Below, piece by piece: positions 18,836-28,240 of a stretch of DNA of 64,000 bases. The notes beneath the pieces were generated by a model, which was not told the origin of the DNA, made no database searches, and was given only the letters and a program-made list of their open reading frames with translations. Every line of letters begins with the position of its first letter. Position 1 is the first letter of the stretch. Origin of the DNA: an uncultured Alteromonadaceae bacterium (GTDB lineage: Bacteria > Pseudomonadota > Gammaproteobacteria > Enterobacterales > Alteromonadaceae); contig CAJXMO010000002.1 of the NCBI GenBank assembly GCA_913056495.1, forward strand, positions 124,001-188,000. Reading direction: 5' to 3'. Made by a program: the position numbers and the translations under genes.

Positions 18836-20797
18836 ATGTCTATTTCAAAGAAGCTTGTTTTGGCCTTTTTAGTCGCTGTTTCCGCACCGATTATTGTCAT
18901 CGCCGTCATCATGGTTCGTCAGGCTCAAGTGATGGCACTCGAAAATTTTGAGAGTTCAACAAATCGTGAAGTGCGACAGATTAATAAATCTTTTTCTCTA
19001 TTTTTTAACGAGATTGGAAAAAATGTAACTTATCTGGCAGAGCATCCGGATGTAAAGCAAGGTCAATCCGGGCTGAATACTTATATGCAACTCAGTCGCC
19101 CGATTTTGTCGACAGTGCAAGATAAAACTCAGATTGAGAAAAACGTGGACCAGTTATTTACACTATTTGGCGGCTCTCACCCAGGCATTGCTTATATATA
19201 CATGGGAAATGCTCAAGGCGGTTATACACAGTGGCCGGAAGGGTCTGTCAGCGCAAATTATGATCCTAGGAAACGTCCCTGGTACAGGACTGGCTATCAA
19301 GCAAACATAAATCCGATAAGAACACATGCATACTATTGGGAAGAAGATGATGCAGTTTTGGTTTCTACCGTAAAACTGATTACAGATGATCTAGGGAATA
19401 AAGTAGGTGTGACCGGCATGGATGTGTCATTAAAGGGGCTGACAGATATGCTGCAAAGCATTCGGTTGGGGAAATCGGGTTTCTTAATTGCCGTTGAAGA
19501 CAGTGGGAAAATATTAGTAGATTCGCGTCATCCAGAAAATAACTTTAAGCCTTTCGAAGAAGTAAACAATGGTCTTTATCGAACTTTAGCTATGTCTTCG
19601 CATGGTTTAGCGGAAATAGAGATTGATGGCGATAGTTATTACGCAAGTATTTTCACGTCTGAAGATTTAAACTGGAAGTTTATTGGTTTGTTAAAACGTG
19701 TTGAAGTGATGGAAAAAGCGAATGAAATGATTTTTTTAATTGGCTTTGTTAGTTTGATTATCATTGCTGTTTTTTCTGGCCTTTCTTTTTATTTTGCGAG
19801 GCTGATTTCAAACCCAATTAATGAAGTTTCTATTGGCCTTGAAGATATCTCAAAAGGGGAAGGCGATCTTACAAAAAAACTTAAAGTTCGCACCCAAGAT
19901 GAAACCGGTAAACTGGCCGAGAGTTTCAATCGCTTTTTAAGTTCAATTGCCAGTTTAGTCAATGAAATTAATATTGCTTCAACCAGTGTGAGTGAATCAT
20001 CTGGAAAAAGTTCGGCTCTGGTGGCCTCAATTAATAAAGCGATCAATTCGCAACAAATTGCGCTGGAGCAGGCAGCAACTGCAATTAATCAAATGGCGAC
20101 GACTGCAAATGATGTAGCTTCAAGTTGCGCTTCTGCTGCTGACTCTGCGAATAATACTAAAGTGTCTGCCAGCGAAGGGCGTGATCTTATTTATAAAACA
20201 GTGAATAGTGTCAGTGGTTTAGGTAGTACTATTGAACAGTCTGAACAAAGATTGCGTCAGCTAGACAGCGAAAGTGAAAGCATAATGTCTATTTTAGATG
20301 TGATTCGCAGTATTGCTGAGCAAACCAACTTACTGGCGCTGAATGCAGCGATAGAAGCGGCTAGGGCAGGCGATCAAGGGCGTGGATTCTCTGTTGTTGC
20401 GGATGAAGTTAGAGCCTTAGCTCAGCGAACATCCGAATCTACCGAAGAAATTGCGCAACAACTCAGTAAGTTGAGAAATATGACGCAGAGCATTTCCCAT
20501 GAAATGACAGAAAGTTTAGCGCAATCAGAGCAGGCCGTAGACTATACAAAAGAAGCACAAGTTTCATTTGATGCGATTACAGAGTCGGTAGAGCTGATTA
20601 GTGATATGACAACTCAAATTGCAGCTGCAGCTGAAGAGCAACAACAAGTCGCAGAAGAAATTAACCGCAATGTTGTGGACATCAAAACCGAAGCCGATGA
20701 TATTAGTGGAATTGCCGCTGACGCAGATAATAATTCCGGTACTTTAGCGAAACTCTCTACCCAACTGACAGCCATAGTTAAAAAGTTTAAGACCTGA
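18836..20797 (+). CDS. Methyl-accepting chemotaxis protein (Cache sensor)
   Basis: This 653-residue chemoreceptor has a first transmembrane helix (about 7-27), a periplasmic double-Cache-like ligand domain with the [12 protein letters not shown] motif (about 142-153), a second helix (about 298-320), a HAMP domain, and a cytoplasmic signalling hairpin. The hairpin keeps [18 protein letters not shown] and the following [18 protein letters not shown]. The Cache motif suggests an amino-acid or small organic-acid ligand. It lacks an obvious C-terminal CheR-docking pentapeptide. It is a single gene, convergent with the TSUP permease. The ribosome site is weak. Confidence 0.93.
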   Translation: MSISKKLVLAFLVAVSAPIIVIAVIMVRQAQVMALENFESSTNREVRQINKSFSLFFNEIGKNVTYLAEHPDVKQGQSGLNTYMQLSRPILSTVQDKTQIEKNVDQLFTLFGGSHPGIAYIYMGNAQGGYTQWPEGSVSANYDPRKRPWYRTGYQANINPIRTHAYYWEEDDAVLVSTVKLITDDLGNKVGVTGMDVSLKGLTDMLQSIRLGKSGFLIAVEDSGKILVDSRHPENNFKPFEEVNNGLYRTLAMSSHGLAEIEIDGDSYYASIFTSEDLNWKFIGLLKRVEVMEKANEMIFLIGFVSLIIIAVFSGLSFYFARLISNPINEVSIGLEDISKGEGDLTKKLKVRTQDETGKLAESFNRFLSSIASLVNEINIASTSVSESSGKSSALVASINKAINSQQIALEQAATAINQMATTANDVASSCASAADSANNTKVSASEGRDLIYKTVNSVSGLGSTIEQSEQRLRQLDSESESIMSILDVIRSIAEQTNLLALNAAIEAARAGDQGRGFSVVADEVRALAQRTSESTEEIAQQLSKLRNMTQSISHEMTESLAQSEQAVDYTKEAQVSFDAITESVELISDMTTQIAAAAEEQQQVAEEINRNVVDIKTEADDISGIAADADNNSGTLAKLSTQLTAIVKKFKT

Positions 20798-20804
20798 CAT
20801 CATA

Positions 20805-20830
20805 TTAAAGCCTGCGTAAACAGGCTTTAA
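20805..20830. terminator. Bidirectional terminator
   Basis: TTAAAGCCTG and CAGGCTTTAA form a perfect 10-bp stem with a 6-base loop between the convergent chemoreceptor and TSUP permease genes. Confidence 0.75.
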
Positions 20831-20839
20831 TCAAGTCAT

Positions 20840-21664
20840 TTACCCGGCTAATACCTGATAGAGCATACGCAAACTGGTGATCATTAACACCACTGCAAAG
20901 GCTCGTTTGAGCTGTTTGGGATTGAGTTTTGCGCCCACTGAAGCCCCAACGGGTGCAAATAAAATCGTCAGTGGAATAATCAATAAAAACGCAGGTAAAT
21001 TAACCAAACCAAAAGTGCCCACAGGTGCGTCAGCCGGTGTACTGCCTATGCTTAATAAAGTTAATACGCCGGGCAGTGCAATTAAAAAACCAAATACGGC
21101 AGCTGTACCGACGGCTTTATGCGCTTTTACATTAAACGAGGTTAATAAAGGTACACCTATTGTTCCGCCACCTATGCCTATCATCACAGATAATCCGCCA
21201 ACTAAACTCGCCATAATAGACTGGCCAAATTTGCCGGGTAATTGTTTAAAGGGCGCTTCTGCTCCCGCACGAAACAGCATATTAAGCGCAACTAATAAGG
21301 CAATAATGGCAAACATCAGAGTTAATACGCCGCCTTTTACATTATGCGCTAATAAGCTGCCTAATACGGCAAATACTAAAATAAAACCTGCCCAGTACTT
21401 TAATAAAGCGGTATCTATATTGCCTTTTTTATGATGGGCTTTAATCGATGAAATTGAGGTAGGTACTATGGTTGCCAGTGAGGTTGCCGTTGCGATTATC
21501 ATGGCTGATTCCGGACTGACGCCAAAACTTTGCAATAAAAAATAAAGCACTGGCACTATGACTATACCTCCGCCAACGCCAAATAAACCGGCTAACAGGC
21601 CAGCAAAAACACCGGTTACGACAAGCGCCACCAAAATTGGCCAGGATTGTAAAAGTTCGTTCAC
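20840..21664 (-). CDS. TSUP (TauE/SafE) family membrane permease
   Basis: This 274-residue protein has about eight transmembrane helices arranged as two repeats. Each repeat carries the family glycine motif (FGVGGGIVIVPVLYF at 28-42; MIGIGGGTIGVPLL in the second half). TSUP proteins move sulfite, sulfoacetate or other small organic anions. It is the last minus-strand gene of the catabolic island, after the HpxW-like gene and a hairpin. It may export or import an acid intermediate of that pathway. Substrate unknown. Confidence 0.88.
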   Translation of the reverse strand: MNELLQSWPILVALVVTGVFAGLLAGLFGVGGGIVIVPVLYFLLQSFGVSPESAMIIATATSLATIVPTSISSIKAHHKKGNIDTALLKYWAGFILVFAVLGSLLAHNVKGGVLTLMFAIIALLVALNMLFRAGAEAPFKQLPGKFGQSIMASLVGGLSVMIGIGGGTIGVPLLTSFNVKAHKAVGTAAVFGFLIALPGVLTLLSIGSTPADAPVGTFGLVNLPAFLLIIPLTILFAPVGASVGAKLNPKQLKRAFAVVLMITSLRMLYQVLAG

Positions 21665-21768
21665 TATTGTTTCCTAAATGATTTAATTTTCTTGTGTTGG
21701 CCGGGTTTTAACCCGAATGCCTATGCAAGCTTGATTCGGGATAAAATTAGACCTAAATTGATTTTGAT

Positions 21769-21796
21769 AACCTGATTTATACTTATAAATCAGGTT
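21769..21796. terminator. Stem-loop after the HpxW-like gene
   Basis: AACCTGATTTAT and ATAAATCAGGTT form a 12-bp perfect stem with a 4-base loop, 16 bp past the end of the HpxW-like gene. The U-tract on the minus strand is poor, so termination may be partial. Confidence 0.5.
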
Positions 21797-21811
21797 GTTA
21801 TATTAATGTGA

Positions 21812-23374
21812 TTATTTAACGACCGCTAAACCATCGCTTCTGGGATCACTTGCTGCGATTGAATCTTTTTCCTGTTCAAAAGCAACAATGGCACCAGCAT
21901 GTCCCATCATTTCGTTATTGGCCGGCACGCTTTGCCAGTCGTGATTACGTTTATCCAGTTCGCTGCCAATCATGTTTGCAAGGTCGGCCTCGACTTTTAA
22001 ATTTGTGCTGGAATCTCCCCAGGTTCGGCCTAATAACCAACGGTCTTTAGCAATCGCCTCTTGCAGATTAAAATCACGCCAGGCATAACGGCTGAATAAC
22101 GCGGCTTGAGTTTGCGGCTGACCTTCACCGCCCATAGTGCCATAAACCATGCGCCGACCGTCAGCAAATTTGGCAAATGCCGGATTCAGGGTATGCGCCG
22201 GCTTTTTATTGGCAGCCAGATAGTTGATATGCTGAGGATCTAAACTAAAGCTTACCCCCCGGTTATTCCAGACAAATCCGCCATCACGCATGACCACGCC
22301 ACTACCAAACTCCCAGTAGGTGCTCTGGATAAAGCTTACCATCTGGCCATTTTTATCTTTCGCACCCATCCAGACAGTATCACCCGGCTGGGCGTCAAAT
22401 GGCCAGCACTGGGCTTGCTTTAAATCAATCTGACCGGCCAGTTCAGATATAGTATTAGGTGATAAAGCCTGATAATAAGTCTGATTCAGCTGATTTGGAT
22501 CGGCCCAGATTGTATCACGCATATTAAAGCTTTGTTTGCTGGCTTCAACAATCGCATGTAACCAGTCTGCTTCGGTATTCAATTGAGATTTAAGCCGGTC
22601 AACCATAGCTAAAATTTGCAATGAATGAATGCCCTGTGTCGGAGCTGGCAAATTAAACAGTTTAATGCCATCAAGCGCGACTGTTAATGGTTCAACCAGC
22701 ATAGCCTGTGTTTGGTTTAAATCGGTCAGGTTAAGCGGACTGCCTGCCTGATTCAAATCGTCTACAAAACTTTGCGCCAGTTCACCCTGATAAAAAGCAT
22801 TGAGTCCGTTTTTGGCCAGGCATTTAAAAGTTTCAGCCAGTTTAGGATTTTTAAACTGAGTCCCGGGTTTTAAAAGCTGATTGCCCGGTTCGTATAAATC
22901 TTTAAAAGCCTGATTGCGCTCATCAACTGTGGATAGTTTAACCGATGCATGATGTAAACTCTGGCTAACTTCAAATCCGTTTTGAGCCCAGTCTATTGCG
23001 CGAGCTAATATTTGTGAAAGTGGTAAATGAGCTGTTTTGTCTTGTTTAAGAGCCAGTTCCCAACCTTTGATGGTACCAGCTTGGGTAATCGCACTGGCGC
23101 CGCCGCGAGCTGGAATCTCGGTTAAATCAAGTATACTGGAAATATCTGAGCCGCTACGGCCGCAAGCATCAATAGCAATTGGAGCTTGTGACCCCGGATT
23201 ATCAATTAACCAAAAACCATCACCGGCAATAGAATTCATATGCGGATACACAACCGAAATAACAGCCGCGGCAGCAACCATAGCTTCAACGGCGCTGCCT
23301 CCGGCGTCTAAAATTTCTAATCCGGCTTCACTGGCCGCCCAGTGAGGAGCAGTAAATGCGATATCTGATTTCAT
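21812..23374 (-). CDS. Oxamate-amidohydrolase-like protein (gamma-glutamyltransferase family)
   Basis: This 520-residue Ntn-hydrolase of the gamma-glutamyltransferase superfamily is closest in character to HpxW, the oxamate amidohydrolase of Klebsiella purine/oxalurate catabolism. The autoprocessing nucleophile is expected at Thr333 in GDTVWMGAKD. The small-subunit region then has SFIQSTYWEFGSG and TMGGEGQPQTQ. No signal peptide is visible, unlike classical periplasmic GGTs. The ATG at 23374 overlaps the amidase stop by one base and has GGGAG upstream, so I prefer it to the upstream in-frame start. Pairing with an amidase mirrors hpxW-hpxY. Predicted to release ammonia from a small amide acid; the exact substrate is inferred. 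Confidence 0.8.
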   Translation of the reverse strand: MKSDIAFTAPHWAASEAGLEILDAGGSAVEAMVAAAAVISVVYPHMNSIAGDGFWLIDNPGSQAPIAIDACGRSGSDISSILDLTEIPARGGASAITQAGTIKGWELALKQDKTAHLPLSQILARAIDWAQNGFEVSQSLHHASVKLSTVDERNQAFKDLYEPGNQLLKPGTQFKNPKLAETFKCLAKNGLNAFYQGELAQSFVDDLNQAGSPLNLTDLNQTQAMLVEPLTVALDGIKLFNLPAPTQGIHSLQILAMVDRLKSQLNTEADWLHAIVEASKQSFNMRDTIWADPNQLNQTYYQALSPNTISELAGQIDLKQAQCWPFDAQPGDTVWMGAKDKNGQMVSFIQSTYWEFGSGVVMRDGGFVWNNRGVSFSLDPQHINYLAANKKPAHTLNPAFAKFADGRRMVYGTMGGEGQPQTQAALFSRYAWRDFNLQEAIAKDRWLLGRTWGDSSTNLKVEADLANMIGSELDKRNHDWQSVPANNEMMGHAGAIVAFEQEKDSIAASDPRSDGLAVVK

Positions 23375-24576
23375 TAATAAGTCTCCCAAGTCAGCTTCTG
23401 GCTTAAGGATTCAACCAGATTTAATAAACTTAAATCCTGATCCGGTAACATCATCAGTGAAAAACCATAAGGCAGTTTCTGGTTTTGACTGACTGGCTGA
23501 CTCACATTAAGTGGTAAATGCACCTGACAGCTCGATGTTAACCCTGCAATGGCACTTAAATTTATAATCTGCATCCGTAAATTACTGACATCAGCGCCTA
23601 TTTCTGGTGCAGCTGTTGGCGTGGTTGGCATAAATAAACAGCTTGTTTCATCTAGCTGGTCGCTAATCAGTTGTTGTAACTGCTGCTGAACTTTTCTGGC
23701 TTCAGCTTCTTCTTCAGCCGTTAATTTGAGCGCCATATCAAAGCGGGTCGCAATGGCTGGTGCAAATTTAGGGTGATGGCTTTCAATCCAGGCTCTATGT
23801 TCATGTGCGATGCCCCGGCCTTGTAAAACACGGAAAGTATCCGGCAATTGCGCTAATAACTCAGCGGGCAGTTCGAGCGATTTAATCTGTTTAAATTCAG
23901 GCTTTAACTGATTTAGATTTTCGGTTAAATAAGGCTTAAATTCAGCTTCCACCAGATCTAACAAGGCATCACAAACCAGCAAAGTATCAACTTTTTGGAT
24001 AGGCTTCGCCGGCAATAATACTTCGCCGACCGTTTTTAATAAACCAGCTTCCCGGCTAAACCAGCCAACGGTATCAAACTCATCAGCCAGACCAATTAAC
24101 CCCGCACGTGAAACGGCGTTGTGTGTCGTTCTGATCCCAAATAAGCCACAATAACTGGCCGGAATACGTACTGAGCCACCTGTGTCTGTACCTAAACCTA
24201 TATCCGCCAGATTGGCTGCTACTGCAGCTGCGCTACCCATTGATGAGCCGCCACAGGCATGACCCGGATATTTTGGGTTTTGTGCCGCGCCATAATGAAT
24301 ATTATTGCCTTCTAAACTGTAAGCAATTTCATCGGTATGGGTAAAGCCTGAAAATACACAGCCAGTTTGCATTAGTTTTGAAAGTGATTCAGCTGTGTGT
24401 TGCGCTGCTTCATGGCTATTAAACCAGTCTGGATTACCCGCGGTATTTTTATAGCCTTTTAAATTAAATAAATCTTTTACTGCTAGTGTTTTTCCGGCAA
24501 GTGAACCGCTTAGCGCCGGCTGCCAATTTTTGGGGCCGTGCTGACAAAAAATGCCGGTTAAATCAGGAGATGACAT
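23374..24576 (-). CDS. Amidase signature family hydrolase (HpxY/AtzE-like context)
   Basis: This 400-residue amidase keeps the Ser-cisSer-Lys triad: Lys34 in LAVKDLF, cis-Ser in ACGGSSMGSAAAVA (about 111-112), and nucleophile Ser135 in GTDTGGSVRIPAS. The C-terminus is shorter than in many amidases (450-500 aa). It precedes the HpxW-like gene with translational coupling (TAATG). By analogy with AtzE/HpxY it could hydrolyse a carboxybiuret- or oxalurate-like amide. The small subunit AtzG/HpxX, normally encoded beside AtzE, is not seen, so it may be a different amidase. Confidence 0.85.
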   Translation of the reverse strand: MSSPDLTGIFCQHGPKNWQPALSGSLAGKTLAVKDLFNLKGYKNTAGNPDWFNSHEAAQHTAESLSKLMQTGCVFSGFTHTDEIAYSLEGNNIHYGAAQNPKYPGHACGGSSMGSAAAVAANLADIGLGTDTGGSVRIPASYCGLFGIRTTHNAVSRAGLIGLADEFDTVGWFSREAGLLKTVGEVLLPAKPIQKVDTLLVCDALLDLVEAEFKPYLTENLNQLKPEFKQIKSLELPAELLAQLPDTFRVLQGRGIAHEHRAWIESHHPKFAPAIATRFDMALKLTAEEEAEARKVQQQLQQLISDQLDETSCLFMPTTPTAAPEIGADVSNLRMQIINLSAIAGLTSSCQVHLPLNVSQPVSQNQKLPYGFSLMMLPDQDLSLLNLVESLSQKLTWETY

Positions 24577-24629
24577 AGTTTGACTCTCTGTTTAGTTTTA
24601 TTACTGCCAAAATGCGAATTTAAAAATGA

Positions 24630-24721
24630 GGGAAATTAATTTAAGCAAAATGTATTTTCACGGATGAAAAATCCAAGCATACATGGATGTACTTGCTGGG
24701 TTTTTACGTAATTAATCTCCC
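24630..24721. repeat. Imperfect inverted-repeat intergenic element (about 92 bp)
   Basis: The ends GGGAAATTAATT and AATTAATCTCCC pair over 11 of 12 bases. Inside, AAAAATCC and GGGTTTTT flank a second dyad with ACATGGATGT at the tip. The whole forms a long imperfect hairpin in the gap between the RraA-like gene and the amidase gene. It may be a small mobile repeat or a transcript-processing structure. Confidence 0.4.
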
Positions 24722-24733
24722 GTATTTCCATTA

Positions 24734-25216
24734 TTAAATTAATGCACTCTCGCTAATGACAACACCGTTTTCATCGGCGTATATCCAGTCATTCGGATGA
24801 ATCACTGTATCTAACATTGAAATGCTGATATTGGTTTCACCTATACCTTTTTTAACCGTGCTGGCCGGTACACTGCCAAGTGCCATGACGCCAACTGACA
24901 TCTCTTTTAATAGTTCAATATCGCGTACGCAAGCATTCACTATGATGCCTTGCCAGCCGTTTTTAACCGCGTTTTCAGCCATCTGGTCGCCCAAAAAAGC
25001 AAATTGTTTACTAGCAAAGCCATTTACAATAAGCACTTTGCCCTGACCATTTTGTTTTAATGCTTCGACAGCTGCAGAGTTATCCAAAGGGCAATTTACG
25101 GTGATTGCCTGACCACTAAATTTTTTAATACCGCCAAAATGATGTAACCCGCTGCTGGTAACTCGTACGATTTCACGGTTATCATCGAATAAATCAGGCG
25201 TTGCAAACTGAATCAT
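24734..25216 (-). CDS. RraA/HMG-aldolase-fold protein
   Basis: This 160-residue protein matches the RraA family in length (E. coli RraA 161 aa) and pattern: VLIVNGFASKQFAFLGDQMA and GWQGIIVNACVRDIELL. The Arg98-Asp99 pair is the metal/substrate signature of 4-hydroxy-4-methyl-2-oxoglutarate/oxaloacetate-type aldolases; E. coli RraA has Arg-Gln there. A catabolic aldolase or decarboxylase role is therefore more likely than RNase E inhibition. The start at 25216 has GGAG five bases upstream; the 24-residue upstream extension lacks this. It sits between the TRAP operon and the amidase gene. Confidence 0.75.
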   Translation of the reverse strand: MIQFATPDLFDDNREIVRVTSSGLHHFGGIKKFSGQAITVNCPLDNSAAVEALKQNGQGKVLIVNGFASKQFAFLGDQMAENAVKNGWQGIIVNACVRDIELLKEMSVGVMALGSVPASTVKKGIGETNISISMLDTVIHPNDWIYADENGVVISESALI

Positions 25217-25372
25217 TTGATCTCCAAAATAATAAAAATAAACCTGACCAATTGGTTTGTTTTTTAGTTTAAGCAATCTTAATACCATAAGTCGATATTT
25301 TATTGTCTTAAATATCTAACTTAGGCTTATCTAATTTTAAATATATAAAAATTGTCCAAATGGTTATGTTTT

Positions 25373-26650
25373 TTACTGTAACAATACTGACGGCAGCCAT
25401 AAGCTAATCGCCGGGAATGCGTTAACTATGACCAGTGCAACCAGTGCGAGCGCAACCAATGGCAGAGAGCCTTTAATCGCATCACCGTAACTGACTTTGT
25501 CTAAACTACTGGCGACAAATAAATTCATACCAAAAGGTGGAGTAAACATTCCGATAGCAGCATTTACGCACAAAATAACACCCAGGTGGATTGGATCTAT
25601 GCCTGCTGCTTGTGCAATCCCGATCAGGATAGGCACTATAATGATGATGATAGAGTTAGGATCTAAAAACATACCAGCGACCAGAATCAGGATATTGATC
25701 ACCAATAACAGCATGATTGGATTATCGCTGATAAGCTGCAGAGATTGCGCTATTTGCTGGCTCAGCCCTGCCGTGGTTAAAAACCATGAAAAGGCAGACG
25801 CGGCAGATAAAATGATCATCACCTGAGTTGCGACTATGGCACTATCAATTGCTTGCTTCCATAAATCTTTCAGTGTGATTTCTTTATAGATAAATAAACC
25901 AACTATAGCTGCGTATACGACTGCAATCGCTGCCGATTCAGTAGGCGTAAAAATACCACCATAGATTCCACCTAAAATGATCACCGGGATCGCTAAACCC
26001 CAAGACGCTTTTTTAAACGCATCAAAAATCGCCTTTGCAGGTGGAAGAGGCTGGCTGGGTAAATTCTCTTTGCAGGCACGGTAATAGCAGTAAGCAAGCA
26101 GAACGCCGCCATAAACCAGTCCGGCACCAATTCCAGCCATAAATAAGGCACCAATAGAAACACCGGCAATGGCACCATAAACAATCATAAAAATACTGGG
26201 CGGAATGATAATGCCAAGCGCACCTGAAGCCATTAACAGCCCAACACTAAAAGGTTTGCTGTAACCTTCCTTTTGCATAGACGGTAATAAGAGTTTACCC
26301 ATTGAGACCACAGTAGCCGGGCTCGAACCTGAAATGGCACCAAAAAACATTGAGCCGGAAACCGCTGTCATTGATAAACCGCCACGCATAGTGCCGACCA
26401 ACAACTTAGCTAAATTTAATATCCGCTCAGATAAACCACCTTGAGTCATGATATTACCGGCAAAAATAAAGAGTGGAATGGCCATTAACGGGAAGCTGTC
26501 GATACCGGAAAACATCCTTTGTATTACCAACATAGGGGATGTGCTGCCTTGAATTTCAAAGCCGATAAAAACGGCCAATACGAGCGCAACAAATATAGGA
26601 ACACCGATTGACAATAAAGCGGCCAGACCGCTGAAAAAACTAAACAGCAT
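25373..26650 (-). CDS. dctM: TRAP transporter large membrane subunit
   Basis: This 425-residue DctM-type subunit has about 12 transmembrane segments. Family features are the FFSGLAALLSIGVPIFVALVL start, GSMFFGAISGSSPATVVSMG and the GMFTPPFGMNLFVASS motif. It uses a sodium gradient to import a carboxylate delivered by the periplasmic binding protein. The ATG at 26650 overlaps the dctQ gene by 11 bases and has AGGGTG upstream. Confidence 0.93.
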   Translation of the reverse strand: MLFSFFSGLAALLSIGVPIFVALVLAVFIGFEIQGSTSPMLVIQRMFSGIDSFPLMAIPLFIFAGNIMTQGGLSERILNLAKLLVGTMRGGLSMTAVSGSMFFGAISGSSPATVVSMGKLLLPSMQKEGYSKPFSVGLLMASGALGIIIPPSIFMIVYGAIAGVSIGALFMAGIGAGLVYGGVLLAYCYYRACKENLPSQPLPPAKAIFDAFKKASWGLAIPVIILGGIYGGIFTPTESAAIAVVYAAIVGLFIYKEITLKDLWKQAIDSAIVATQVMIILSAASAFSWFLTTAGLSQQIAQSLQLISDNPIMLLLVINILILVAGMFLDPNSIIIIIVPILIGIAQAAGIDPIHLGVILCVNAAIGMFTPPFGMNLFVASSLDKVSYGDAIKGSLPLVALALVALVIVNAFPAISLWLPSVLLQ

Positions 26651-27164
26651 GTTTGATTTCACCCTTGCAATTATCAATCGATTGTTTACTGAATAAAGCT
26701 TTCACTTCAATCGCTAAATGAATACTTAAATGGATAAACATTAAGCCGCCACTGATTGGAATAGACAAATAAAACCAATACATAGGCGCTTCAAGCGCCG
26801 GAGAGAGTTGCCCAAAGCTTTGCATCGTTTTAACTAACTGTCCGCCGTAAAAAAACATCAGTCCGGCAGCAGCCATGCTCAGCAGTGCCAAACAGATGTT
26901 GAGTGCGGCAGCCAGCTTTCGTGGCAGTAAGTTTTTAACAATATCAATACTGATATGGCGGTTAGTTCGCACTGCAACACCTGAACCAATAAAGACCATC
27001 CAGATAATGGCATAACGGACAAATTCTTCTGCCCAAACAAAAGAATAATCAAACAGGCTTCGTGCCAGAATTTGAGTGACTATCATACTGGCTGCGCTGA
27101 TCATCAGCACAGCCAGTAACGCATTTTCAAACCAGCCTAAGCCTTTATATAGCTTGTTTAACAT
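26640..27164 (-). CDS. dctQ: TRAP transporter small membrane subunit
   Basis: This 174-residue DctQ-type subunit has four transmembrane helices and the family core FVWAEEFVRYAIIWMVFIGSGVAVR (in part) followed by HISIDIV. It bridges the large subunit in the inner membrane. Order P-Q-M on the minus strand, 14 bp after dctP and overlapping dctM. Confidence 0.92.
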   Translation of the reverse strand: MLNKLYKGLGWFENALLAVLMISAASMIVTQILARSLFDYSFVWAEEFVRYAIIWMVFIGSGVAVRTNRHISIDIVKNLLPRKLAAALNICLALLSMAAAGLMFFYGGQLVKTMQSFGQLSPALEAPMYWFYLSIPISGGLMFIHLSIHLAIEVKALFSKQSIDNCKGEIKHAV

Positions 27165-27178
27165 GATTTAACTCTGTT

Positions 27179-28174
27179 TTATTGGGCGTTTAGGGCGTCA
27201 ATCTCGGATAACACAGTATCCATGGTTTTTTGACCCAGTTGTTTGCCAAATTTTTGATAAACAGGTTGCATTGCTAACTTAAATTCAGCCATTTGTTCTG
27301 CATCCAGTTCAACCAATTGAGTACCACCGGCCTGTGCAATTTTTTCAAGATAAGCCATTTCCCGCTTTTCAGATTGTTGACGTTGATAATGACCAGCTTC
27401 AACGGCCGCTTGTTTTAAAATAGACTGCTGCTCTTTAGATAAACCGTCAAACCACATTTTGCTGAAGATAAAAGCCGTACCTAAATAGCCATGATTCGAC
27501 AGCATCAAATAGTCCTGCACTTCATAAAATTTCATATTGGTAATAGAAACCAGAGGATTTTCCTGACATTCAACAACACCTTGCTGGAGTGAGGTATAAG
27601 TTTCAGTAAATGAAATCGGAATAGGGCGAGCATTCATTGCTTCAAACTGAGCAATTAACATAGGGCTCTCCATAACCCGGACTTTACGACCTGAAAAGTC
27701 ATCGGGTGAATTTACTGAGTGGTTACAGGTAAACTGCTTAAATCCGCTTTCCCAAAACATGGCTGGCTCAAATCCGGACTTGCGTAACCCAGCAAGAATA
27801 GACTGTCCAACTTCGCCATCCATAAACTCATAAGCAACTTTCCGGTTAGGAAATAAAAAGGGTAGGTCTACAAATTGCAGTTTTGGGTTAAATCCGCTTA
27901 ACTTTGCTGTTGGAATAGGCGCAGCGTGAACGGCACCAAATTGCATCTGCTGAGCAACCTCTACATCATTGCCTAATGCATTATTTGGATAAATTTCTAC
28001 TTTGATTTTATTTTGACTATTTTTTTCAACAAGCTCTTTAAAATAGACAGCGCCATCATGCTGGGCACTGTCTATTGACATATCATGATGCATCTTAACT
28101 AAAGTTTGAGATTGAGCCGTAAAACTGGTGCTAACTAAAAGACCGATTGCTAATTTTTTAAAAACTGATTTCAT
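27179..28174 (-). CDS. dctP: TRAP transporter periplasmic solute-binding protein
   Basis: This 331-residue DctP-family binding protein has a signal peptide (to AQSQ-TL) and the family motifs GRKVRVMESPMLIAQFEAM, whose Arg binds the ligand carboxylate, and YTSLQQGVVECQENPL. It delivers a carboxylate-bearing ligand to DctQM. The ligand may be an acid such as oxamate, given the downstream hydrolases; that is inference. The likely operator TTGCTAGCAA lies about 21 bp upstream of the start. Confidence 0.93.
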   Translation of the reverse strand: MKSVFKKLAIGLLVSTSFTAQSQTLVKMHHDMSIDSAQHDGAVYFKELVEKNSQNKIKVEIYPNNALGNDVEVAQQMQFGAVHAAPIPTAKLSGFNPKLQFVDLPFLFPNRKVAYEFMDGEVGQSILAGLRKSGFEPAMFWESGFKQFTCNHSVNSPDDFSGRKVRVMESPMLIAQFEAMNARPIPISFTETYTSLQQGVVECQENPLVSITNMKFYEVQDYLMLSNHGYLGTAFIFSKMWFDGLSKEQQSILKQAAVEAGHYQRQQSEKREMAYLEKIAQAGGTQLVELDAEQMAEFKLAMQPVYQKFGKQLGQKTMDTVLSEIDALNAQ

Positions 28175-28195
28175 TTGAATAACCTCTTTTTTATA

Positions 28196-28205
28196 TTGCT
28201 AGCAA
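28196..28205. promoter_or_regulatory. Predicted regulator site, TTGCTAGCAA (dctP promoter)
   Basis: A perfect 10-bp palindrome 21 bp upstream of the dctP start. The same 10-mer recurs exactly at 28648, 29273 and 30235, all in control regions of the island. The likely binder is the GntR-family regulator encoded at 36361-37056. Confidence 0.6.
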
Positions 28206-28240
28206 ACAAAGCACTTTTTGTTCCAACTTTATATATGATC

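Noticed and set aside
20877..21434. A 185-codon frame antisense to the TSUP permease gene
   Set aside because: Its low-complexity Ala/Pro/Thr-rich translation is typical of the reverse of a hydrophobic membrane protein.
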